A stretch of DNA of 23,390 nucleotides from IMG/VR virus record IMGVR_UViG_3300032323_000458, positions 1 to 23,390 of that record. One strand, written 5' to 3'. The position numbers were made by a program, and so were the translations under genes. This document shows positions 7,895 to 13,326 of this stretch, in pieces. Each line of letters opens with the position of its first letter. The stretch's first letter is position 1. This stretch comes from a virus. The notes below the pieces were generated by a model that was given only the letters and a program-made list of their open reading frames with translations, did no database searches and was not told the DNA's origin.

Positions 7895-8298
7895 TTCTTC
7901 CTCACGGTGATGGTGTACTCGCTGTCCACGTTCAAGCCCGGGGGCAGCAAGTCGGGGTTGGCTTCCAAGAATTGCTTCGTGTTGCCTTGGTGCAGACGTT
8001 TCTCAAGGAGTTCAGGGACGTTGTGTTCGACCACAAACTTGCCCATGGATTCCCAGTCGCTCGTCCAATAGCGTGTTGTCACGCCACGATAGAACAGGCC
8101 CTCGCCAGTTCGCACCGACTCGACATTCTGCTCTTTGCAGTATTCCAGCAGTGCAGACTTGACCTTGGTCATCTGCTCCTTGAGTGCCTTCTCCTCGGCC
8201 TCGAAAGCGGCTTTCTTCTCCGAGAGGGTGGCATTCATCTTGAGATACACCTTGACCAGTTTTTCAACTGGTACGGTGGGTTTGCTTTCTTCTGTCAT
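7891..8298 (-). CDS. Coiled-coil phage protein of unknown function (Gam-like layout)
   Basis: This 135-residue protein has an N-terminal helical, heptad-like segment (about 10-55, rich in Lys, Glu, Ala and Leu). A compact C-terminal part carries YRGVTTRYWTSDW and ends in a short beta-like, basic tail (ITVRKK). The layout of a long helix before a small alpha/beta domain recalls small phage Gam-like or nuclease-inhibitor proteins, but I cannot confirm the family. It is the first gene after the TTGAAT-17-TATAAT promoter and has an ideal leader (CAGGAGAAACGAG before ATG). It is translationally coupled by ATGA to the HTH gene and precedes the SSB-like gene, so a role in replication or end protection is plausible. 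Confidence 0.65.
   Translation of the reverse strand: MTEESKPTVPVEKLVKVYLKMNATLSEKKAAFEAEEKALKEQMTKVKSALLEYCKEQNVESVRTGEGLFYRGVTTRYWTSDWESMGKFVVEHNVPELLEKRLHQGNTKQFLEANPDLLPPGLNVDSEYTITVRKK
8255..8272 (-). other. Hairpin with GAAA loop near the 5' end of the Gam-like/HTH/SSB cassette
   Basis: On the minus strand ACCAGTT-GAAA-AACTGGT forms a perfect 7-bp stem closed by a GNRA-type tetraloop. It lies about 26 bases into the first coding sequence and about 50 bases after the expected transcription start. As DNA it is also an interrupted palindrome that an HTH dimer could bind. Whether it acts in RNA or DNA is unknown. Confidence 0.4.
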
Positions 8299-8328
8299 CT
8301 CGTTTCTCCTGTCGTTGTTGGGAAGTTA

Positions 8329-8357
8329 ATTATAGTGGTGTTTTCTCCTTTATTCAA
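8329..8357 (-). promoter_or_regulatory. Sigma70-type promoter for the Gam-like/HTH/SSB cassette
   Basis: The minus strand has a -35 box TTGAAT (8357-8352), a 17-base spacer and a consensus -10 box TATAAT (8334-8329), in a local AT-rich patch that contrasts with the surrounding sequence. The expected start is near 8322, about 24 bases before the ATG at 8298. The -35 box overlaps the TAA stop of the SNF2 helicase gene (8352-8350). Confidence 0.75.
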
Positions 8358-9888
8358 GCAAATCTTTGTAAAGATCAACAATTTTTGAGTGAACGTCGAT
8401 TTTGTTATCGAGTAAGTTGTAAACGTGTCTTTCTACAGCCGAGCCAGCCAGTTGGACGACTGTCGATGGGTGGCGTTGGCCGCTTCGGTGCACCCGGGCG
8501 TTGGCCTGTGCGTAGGTCTCCAGCGAGGATGTCGGGCCCCACCAGACCACTGTGTTGGCCGCAGTGAGCGTCACGCCGTGCGCGGCAGACTGGGGCTGGA
8601 TCACCAGCACCCTCGGCTCAGGATCGTTCTGGAAGGCCCGGAAGATTTCAGTGCGCTTGCCCACAGGCACATCCCCACTGATCACCTCGTTGGTGTACCC
8701 GTCCTCTGACAACTTCTGGGACAGGATGGCGATCACGTGCTTGAACGGTACGAAGATCAGCACCTTCTGGCTGGACTCCTCGATCACCTCGGTCAGCACG
8801 CTGTACCGCTTGCCGATGTCAAACTCTAAGGTCTCCCCGGTGTCGGAGTACACGGCACCACAACTGATCTGGAGCAACTTGGACATGTTCACGGCGGCAT
8901 TGACCGACGTGATTTCCTCGCCGGAGGCTTGGATCACCATGCGCTTTTTCAGCAGGTCGTAGTACTTCTGCTGTTGCTTGGTCAATTCGACGTTGCGGCG
9001 CACGTAGGTCATCTCGGGCAGGTCAAGGCACTCGTCCTTGGTGTAGCGGATGGCCGGTTGCAGTGCGTTGTACACCGTCTGTGTTGCGTTCTCTTTGGGG
9101 AGCCAGCGGTAGTTCGACAACTTCACCATGACTTGATCACGGAAGGACGTGAAGAACTTGGGCACACCTTGGGGGTTGACCAACTTGGCCAGACCGTAGG
9201 CATCAAGGGGTGACTGGGCGGCAGGGGTGCCGGTCATCATCCAGAGCCACGTGTCAGGCTTGACCAGTGAGTTCAGCACCTTCCAGCGTTTGGTCATGCT
9301 GTTCTTGTAGGCGTTGGCCTCGTCCACCACGATCAGGTCAAAGCCGCCGCGCTCGATGTCATCGGCCACGATTTCCACACCGTCGTAGTTGATGATGACG
9401 AACTCAGCCGGGCCGTTGATGATGGCGCGGCGTTTGTCTTTGGCACCGTAGGCGATGTCCACGTTGCGGTGCATGGCGAACTTGAACAAGTCAGCACGCC
9501 ATGCCGAATCCATGATTGACAACGGGCAGATCACCAGCACCCGACGGATGCGCTTTTGCTTGAGGAGGTAGTCAGCGGCCCAGATGACGGAGCCAGTCTT
9601 GCCAGTGCCCTGCTCGTTGAGGCAGAACGCACGGCGGTTCATGGTCAGGAACGCCGCAGTGGTGCGTTGGTGGTCGAAGGGTCGGTGTTGTCCGGGCCAG
9701 TCGTAGCGCCCGAGGATGGGGGAGGGGACGTTCTTGATGCGGAGGTTGCGTAGCACCTGTGCCTCGTCAAGGCCCCAGTGCACAACGACTTGGTTCCCCG
9801 GGAGTTCTTTGCTCTTGGGGATGACCGTCGTAATCTGCTGGGGGTTGCGCACCTTCAGCAGCAAAGCCTTGTTCTCTATGATTTCCAT
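8350..9888 (-). CDS. SNF2-type superfamily 2 helicase/translocase
   Basis: This 512-residue protein carries the ordered SF2 motifs of SNF2-like ATPases. Walker A is QGTGKTG (residues 93-99), motif II is DEAN (189-192) in place of the common DEAH, motif III is TGTPA (219-223), motif V is near AHGVTLTAA (436-444) and motif VI is QANARVHRSGQ (461-471), with the arginine finger. The single-domain architecture and the length are typical of phage SNF2-like helicases thought to remodel or translocate along DNA in replication or recombination. The ATG at 9888 has GCGGAGAAACG just upstream. The gene has its own promoter (9958-9986) and a strong leader hairpin (9913-9938). The last 25 or so codons are distinctly AT-rich and contain the -35 region of the next promoter. 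Confidence 0.92.
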   Translation of the reverse strand: MEIIENKALLLKVRNPQQITTVIPKSKELPGNQVVVHWGLDEAQVLRNLRIKNVPSPILGRYDWPGQHRPFDHQRTTAAFLTMNRRAFCLNEQGTGKTGSVIWAADYLLKQKRIRRVLVICPLSIMDSAWRADLFKFAMHRNVDIAYGAKDKRRAIINGPAEFVIINYDGVEIVADDIERGGFDLIVVDEANAYKNSMTKRWKVLNSLVKPDTWLWMMTGTPAAQSPLDAYGLAKLVNPQGVPKFFTSFRDQVMVKLSNYRWLPKENATQTVYNALQPAIRYTKDECLDLPEMTYVRRNVELTKQQQKYYDLLKKRMVIQASGEEITSVNAAVNMSKLLQISCGAVYSDTGETLEFDIGKRYSVLTEVIEESSQKVLIFVPFKHVIAILSQKLSEDGYTNEVISGDVPVGKRTEIFRAFQNDPEPRVLVIQPQSAAHGVTLTAANTVVWWGPTSSLETYAQANARVHRSGQRHPSTVVQLAGSAVERHVYNLLDNKIDVHSKIVDLYKDLLE

Positions 9889-9912
9889 CGTTTCTCCGCA
9901 GACGGACTAACG

Positions 9913-9938
9913 GCGTGAAACGGGTCTCCGCTTCACGC
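9913..9938 (-). promoter_or_regulatory. Leader hairpin upstream of the helicase gene
   Basis: In the minus-strand transcript the segment from 9938 to 9913 folds into an 11-bp stem (GCGTGAAGCGG with CCGTTTCACGC, one G-U pair) around a loop of about 4 bases. It lies between the expected transcription start (about 9951) and the ribosome binding site (GGAGAAACG, about 9897-9889). There is no U-tract, so it is not an intrinsic terminator. It may protect the mRNA 5' end, bind a regulator or act as a DNA operator. Confidence 0.55.
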
Positions 9939-9957
9939 TCGTTGTCGTCGAATTTTT

Positions 9958-9986
9958 AATATAGCCGGTTGCCCGGCCTCGGTCAA
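9958..9986 (-). promoter_or_regulatory. Sigma70-type promoter for the SNF2 helicase
   Basis: The minus strand carries TTGACC (9986-9981), a 17-base spacer and TATATT (9963-9958), each matching the sigma70 consensus at 5 of 6 positions, followed by an AAAAATT stretch. The -35 box overlaps the TGA stop of the HNH gene (9985-9983). It lies in the roughly 94-base gap upstream of the helicase, one of the few real intergenic gaps in the array. Confidence 0.8.
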
Positions 9987-10279
9987 GAGGGTTTCTTACC
10001 ACCCGGTTCGCGTACGCTATGACCATTGCGTGCACGGTTCTTGGCAGGGCTCAGTAGCCGCAGGCCAGTCTTGTTTGACCCACCTTTGGATAACATCTTC
10101 ACATGGTCGATGTCTTTACCCTCGCGCTTGTCGGCTTTGCCGTTGCCGTTCTTATCGGCACCCGTCTTGTCCATGGCGCGTCGCGCTCGTTGGCGCTCCA
10201 TGCGGTCAGCATGCTCACCGCGCTCCTTCTGCTTCTGGTACTCGTCCTTGTAGGGCCGAGGTGACTTGGTGTATGGCAT
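9983..10279 (-). CDS. Small HNH endonuclease-like protein
   Basis: The protein has 98 residues. The N-terminal half is very basic and helical. Residues 57-82 give the core of a ββα-metal HNH fold: DIDHV (58-59 are D and H), GGSN (66-69), then a leucine-rich turn and NR (81-82), the usual H-x(n)-GG-x-N-x(n)-NR spacing of small phage HNH proteins. It could nick or cut DNA in recombination or act as a DNA-binding partner; phage HNH proteins also assist packaging, but no terminase is nearby. The ATG at 10279 has a perfect AGGAGG 5 bases upstream. The gene follows the preceding gene after an 8-base gap, and its stop overlaps the helicase promoter. Confidence 0.8.
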   Translation of the reverse strand: MPYTKSPRPYKDEYQKQKERGEHADRMERQRARRAMDKTGADKNGNGKADKREGKDIDHVKMLSKGGSNKTGLRLLSPAKNRARNGHSVREPGGKKPS

Positions 10280-10287
10280 GACGCCTC

Positions 10288-10557
10288 CTAGTAGCGTTGC
10301 AACGATTCACCAATTTTAGAGCGAATCTGGTGCATAAGGGAACCATCCATCATGATGGCTTCGATCAAAAACCCGACTGCCAAGTCACGAATCTTGCCCT
10401 GATCCCCGTAGTCGTACGCCTTCTCAAGTTCCACCTCGCGCCAAGGGGTCGAGGCCGGGAACAATGCGCGGTGCAGTGCAAGAATCACCCGCTTGTCCAC
10501 CTCACGGTGCATCAGTAAGTTCAGGGTGGCGGCGTCTTGTGTAACTTCTTCAGTCAT
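10288..10557 (-). CDS. Unknown 89-residue phage protein
   Basis: I chose the ATG at 10557 (MTEEVTQ). The longer open frame upstream runs through the 155-residue neighbour in another frame and is rich in Ser, Arg and Thr, like a shadow. This start gives an 8-base overlap with the upstream stop. The protein is mostly helical, with DKRVILALHRALFP and DLAVGFLIEAIMMDG segments, and ends in a basic helix. There is no signal peptide and no long membrane segment. I do not recognise the family. It lies between the unknown 155-residue gene and the HNH gene in the recombination part of the array. Confidence 0.6.
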   Translation of the reverse strand: MTEEVTQDAATLNLLMHREVDKRVILALHRALFPASTPWREVELEKAYDYGDQGKIRDLAVGFLIEAIMMDGSLMHQIRSKIGESLQRY

Positions 10558-11017
10558 TGACGCGCTCCTTGTACTCGCGCTTCGGGGTGTATGGGAACGT
10601 AATAGGCTGGGCGCTTTCACTGCTGGTGAAGTGCGACTTGAATCGCTCCCCCGTTTCCTTGTCGGTGCACCAATCCCAGAAGATGATCGCCTCGCCGTCG
10701 TACGCCTGCCCATCGAACCGATCTGCTTGCTTGAACACGTGACTGCATCTGATGTTCTGCTTGCAGTAGCCATGGTCAATCCATTCCCAGTCCTCGCCGG
10801 TCAGCGGAACAATCGGCTCAAACATGGCCAGTTGCTTGAACAGGTTGACGGTGTACGGTGCAGTGCTACCGCTGTGCCCCTCGTCGGAGAACACCTTCAG
10901 GAGTTCCAGCACGTGCTTGCAGATCGCCTCTTGCATCTCGTCGTTGAAGTTGCCCTGATCGTCAGTCCATCCTGCCGCACGGAACTCCATGCGTGCATGC
11001 TTTTCTAGGTTGCTCAT
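10550..11017 (-). CDS. Unknown 155-residue phage protein
   Basis: The ATG at 11017 is preferred: it overlaps the nuclease stop as TGATG and has GGAAGGA about 7 bases upstream; the adjacent ATG at 11020 is also possible. Longer starts up to 11152 lie inside the Cas4-like gene and look like a shadow. The N-terminal half is helical; the C-terminal half, with IRCSHVFK, FDGQAYDG and ITFPYTPKREY, looks beta-rich. I recall similar C-terminal segments in several phage replication clusters, always unassigned. The tight coupling to the nuclease suggests the two proteins act in the same process. Confidence 0.62.
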   Translation of the reverse strand: MSNLEKHARMEFRAAGWTDDQGNFNDEMQEAICKHVLELLKVFSDEGHSGSTAPYTVNLFKQLAMFEPIVPLTGEDWEWIDHGYCKQNIRCSHVFKQADRFDGQAYDGEAIIFWDWCTDKETGERFKSHFTSSESAQPITFPYTPKREYKERVND

Positions 11018-11694
11018 CATCCATTCCTTCCATTGTGTGGGCACGCCAAAACAACGCAGTGCTTCTTGCACAGTCCTGACGTGCGGGGGTTCCATACGTT
11101 TGTCGAATACGCCATCTTCATCTTGGCGTAGTCGGTCAGCCACTTCTGCCACAGGCCCGGCTCATCCTCGCGGGTGTACTCGGCCTTGGGGAAGGCGTTG
11201 GCGATGACGAACAGCAGACCAGACTTGACCCGGTTGACTTGGGGGAAGTGCTTGAACACGGCCAGCGTCATCAACTCCAACTGCCCTTTGTCAGCGTACT
11301 TCGCACTCTTGCCGGTCTTGTAGTCCAGCACGAACGCTGTGTCGCCTCGTAAGATGATCAGGTCAGCAATGCCACGCCACCACACATCCGGTGCCTTGAA
11401 CCCGCACGCCTCAAGGTTCTCGGTCAGGCCCATCTCGTACTCGCACAACTTCTCACCTTCCATGGCTTTGAGTTTGTCGAGGGACTTCTGGGCGTAGGAA
11501 AACTCCGGTGGCAACGGCGTGCCATCACGGATGTAGAACTCGGCGGCTTCGTGGAAGCGCGTGCCGTAGATCAAGTGCTCGGCGTTCTGATCCTCCTGAA
11601 AGTCTTTGACAACCTTCAGGTGGTAGTACTTCTTCGGGCACTGCTCAAACGTCTTGATGGACGAGAACGACCATGCGGGGATTTTGACTGTCAT
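11017..11694 (-). CDS. Cas4/RecB-like PD-(D/E)XK nuclease with probable iron-sulfur cluster
   Basis: This 225-residue protein shows the Cas4/AddB-type arrangement. Cys19 (EQCPKKYY) near the N-terminus and Cys209, Cys213 and Cys218 at the C-terminus could ligate a 4Fe-4S cluster. Between them are the nuclease motifs: GTRFHEAAEFY (His48), GIADLI (Asp111), LDYKTGK (Asp124, Lys126) and a QLELMTLA helix (Gln138). Such phage enzymes process DNA ends, usually as 5'-3' exonucleases, in recombination or replication. I chose the ATG at 11694 because it forms an ATGA overlap with the upstream stop and has AAGGAGAAAAACCG before it; an ATG six codons upstream is less well placed. No other CRISPR genes or repeats are present, so this is a replication-module nuclease. 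Confidence 0.85.
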   Translation of the reverse strand: MTVKIPAWSFSSIKTFEQCPKKYYHLKVVKDFQEDQNAEHLIYGTRFHEAAEFYIRDGTPLPPEFSYAQKSLDKLKAMEGEKLCEYEMGLTENLEACGFKAPDVWWRGIADLIILRGDTAFVLDYKTGKSAKYADKGQLELMTLAVFKHFPQVNRVKSGLLFVIANAFPKAEYTREDEPGLWQKWLTDYAKMKMAYSTNVWNPRTSGLCKKHCVVLACPHNGRNG

Positions 11695-11912
11695 CGGTTT
11701 TTCTCCTTCCATTCGGCCACTGCTTTGTCACGAGCCTCAATGATCTGCGCGGCGCACTCAGGGCACATCTCCGCCGTATAGCCGATCTGGTATGTATGGG
11801 TGTTCCTCGGGCGGGGGAATACTCCATTGAGGTTGTTGGAGCAGTCGTAATTTTCCTGCATGATCTCCTTGCGGCAGAGATCACAAATGTGGGCGTACGT
11901 CAATCTGATCAC
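11691..11912 (-). CDS. Small zinc-ribbon-like protein (two CxxC pairs)
   Basis: This 73-residue protein has CDLC (residues 10-13) and CPEC (50-53), two CxxC knuckles about 36 residues apart, flanked by a basic C-terminal helix. This suggests a small zinc ribbon that binds nucleic acid or a protein partner. The start is GTG at 11912, overlapping the upstream stop as GTGA; the gene ends in ATGA with the Cas4-like nuclease. The last codons (WKEKNR) also provide the ribosome binding site of the nuclease gene. The function is unknown. Confidence 0.68.
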   Translation of the reverse strand: MIRLTYAHICDLCRKEIMQENYDCSNNLNGVFPRPRNTHTYQIGYTAEMCPECAAQIIEARDKAVAEWKEKNR

Positions 11913-12271
11913 AGCGCCCTCATCAATCTATGCACCAAGGCATGTTCCTGCGCAATCACCAACGAATGGGTTGCGTCGCCTAACTTGGCCGTTGTTTCGC
12001 AGAAGTCCCACATCAGCAGGTGCAAGACTTCGTGCAGGGCCAGCCGCTCCGGGTTCCACTCGATGCCGAAGTCGCCTTCGTTTTGCTTGGTCAGGCGAAT
12101 GGATGCGTGACGCGCCACGTGGTTGCATGAGGTCTGCGCGGCGACCCGATCACCGATCTGCTCGTGCGAGATCGTGACGTGCCACTCGTGCAAGCCGAAT
12201 GTGTTGATCAGTTCCTCGGCCTTGGCTTTGAACTTGATGAAGTCTTCGTCGGTAAAGGTATGAATTTTCAC
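11909..12271 (-). CDS. Small putative zinc metallopeptidase (HExxH)
   Basis: This 120-residue protein contains ALHEVLHLL, with His80, Glu81 and His84 as a zinc-binding HExxH, and a later AQEHALVHRL helix whose Glu109 could be the third ligand. The preceding segment with HVTISHEQ and ASIRL strands fits the small minimal-gluzincin proteins common in phages. There is no signal peptide, so it should act in the cytoplasm; the substrate is unknown. The start is GTG at 12271, overlapping the upstream stop as GTGA, and the stop overlaps the next gene by GTGA, so translation is tightly coupled. Confidence 0.75.
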   Translation of the reverse strand: MKIHTFTDEDFIKFKAKAEELINTFGLHEWHVTISHEQIGDRVAAQTSCNHVARHASIRLTKQNEGDFGIEWNPERLALHEVLHLLMWDFCETTAKLGDATHSLVIAQEHALVHRLMRAL

Positions 12272-12840
12272 AGTGATTTTCCTTCTGGTGCAATGGCACT
12301 CAACAGGCTACCAGCAACGGCTTCCTTCGTAGCCACCATGGACTTGGCGAGATTCTGGGCGTAGCCCGACCCCACCTGTGGTGCCTCGTGCTGGCGCTTG
12401 CGCTCCTGCACTCGTTGCATGCACGTTAGGATCGCAATCTTCTCCTCCTCAGAGTAGAGTTCGCCGGAGGCTTCTTGCATCAGGTCATCCAGAACTTGTT
12501 GCAGTACCTCGTGCTTGTCCTTGGCACGCAGATCGCCCCACTTGTTACGGCACCACTCGGTGAACACCTTGGCCGCTTCGCTTGCGTCGCCCTCAAACTT
12601 GAAGTCCCCGTTACTGAAGTCGAATCGGCCCACTTCCTTACCGTTCTTCCCATGGAATACGACGTTGTGTGGGGTGTTGCTGTTGTTGCTGATGCTCAGG
12701 TTGGACATGGTGTTGATGTCGTATCGCCCTTCTGTGCGGTACACGAGGTTGCTCGTGTCAGTTGCGTGCACTGCACCGGGGATCACGGTACCGACTTCTT
12801 GTGCGTTGAATCCGAATCCTGCTCCTTTAAGATCACTCAT
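12268..12840 (-). CDS. Unknown phage protein sharing an IAILT motif with its upstream neighbour
   Basis: This 190-residue protein starts at ATG 12840 (MSDLKG), chosen for the ATGA overlap with the upstream stop and AAAGGAG upstream. The N-terminal half is rich in Gly, Asn and Asp with beta-like repeats (VVFHGKNGKEVGRFDF, about 60-80). The middle is helical and includes EASGELYSEEEKIAILT, closely similar to a segment of the next protein upstream. The C-terminal part has a small hydrophobic helix near AGSLLSAIAP. No known domain is recognised. Shared motifs suggest the two neighbours derive from a common module or bind the same partner. Confidence 0.62.
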   Translation of the reverse strand: MSDLKGAGFGFNAQEVGTVIPGAVHATDTSNLVYRTEGRYDINTMSNLSISNNSNTPHNVVFHGKNGKEVGRFDFSNGDFKFEGDASEAAKVFTEWCRNKWGDLRAKDKHEVLQQVLDDLMQEASGELYSEEEKIAILTCMQRVQERKRQHEAPQVGSGYAQNLAKSMVATKEAVAGSLLSAIAPEGKSL

Positions 12841-13325
12841 TTCAGCCACTCCTTTGGGTTCATAGGTTTGTTCCATCGCACGGTGCCTGCTTCGTCCATG
12901 ATGACGTGCGTGGCGGTGACACCCCGAAGGATGTGCTCGTTCATGTGCCTGCGAAGTTCTTCGTCGTACTGACGAGTCTTCGTGTGCATCATCTGTTGAT
13001 ACAGTTGGTTCTGCATTTCCTTCTGCTGAATCTGCCGCTTCTCGGCTTCCATCGCGTCACGTGCGTTAACACGTTCGGCACGCATCTCCTTCAGTCGCTC
13101 AGTGGCAGTCAGGATAGCGATGCGTTCTTTCTCGGTGTAGACCGGCGCGTTGGCTTCTTCCATGCACTCGACGATGCACCGCTCAAGGATGCGTGCCTCG
13201 ACCTCAGCGGTCACGGTGCGAAGGCGAACCGCCACGTCGTAGTGACTCTCCTCGCGCTCCTTCATCAGTTGCCTGCGCAGACTGTCAATCTCGCGTTGCA
13301 GGTGGTTGGTGTTGTAGTTGGCCAT
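12837..13325 (-). CDS. Coiled-coil phage protein, partial paralogue of its downstream neighbour
   Basis: This 162-residue protein is almost wholly alpha-helical and charged, with long runs rich in Glu, Arg, Gln and Met that suggest a coiled coil (residues 5-30 and 75-125). The segment MEEANAPVYTEKERIAILT matches the downstream neighbour's EASGELYSEEEKIAILT. The start ATG at 13325 (MANYNT) lies two bases after the polymerase stop with GGAG 9 bases upstream; ATG at 13340 with AGGG is an alternative adding five residues. The function is unknown; it is coupled to the DNA polymerase and may be a replisome accessory, which is inference. Confidence 0.62.
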   Translation of the reverse strand: MANYNTNHLQREIDSLRRQLMKEREESHYDVAVRLRTVTAEVEARILERCIVECMEEANAPVYTEKERIAILTATERLKEMRAERVNARDAMEAEKRQIQQKEMQNQLYQQMMHTKTRQYDEELRRHMNEHILRGVTATHVIMDEAGTVRWNKPMNPKEWLK

Positions 13326-13326
13326 C

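Noticed and set aside
11021-11152. Longer start for the 155-residue unknown protein
   Set aside because: The additional codons lie inside the Cas4-like gene in another frame, and a TGATG junction with GGAAGGA supports the start at 11017.
11017-11694. CRISPR-Cas locus suggested by the Cas4-like gene
   Set aside because: No repeat-spacer array and no other cas genes are visible anywhere in the window.
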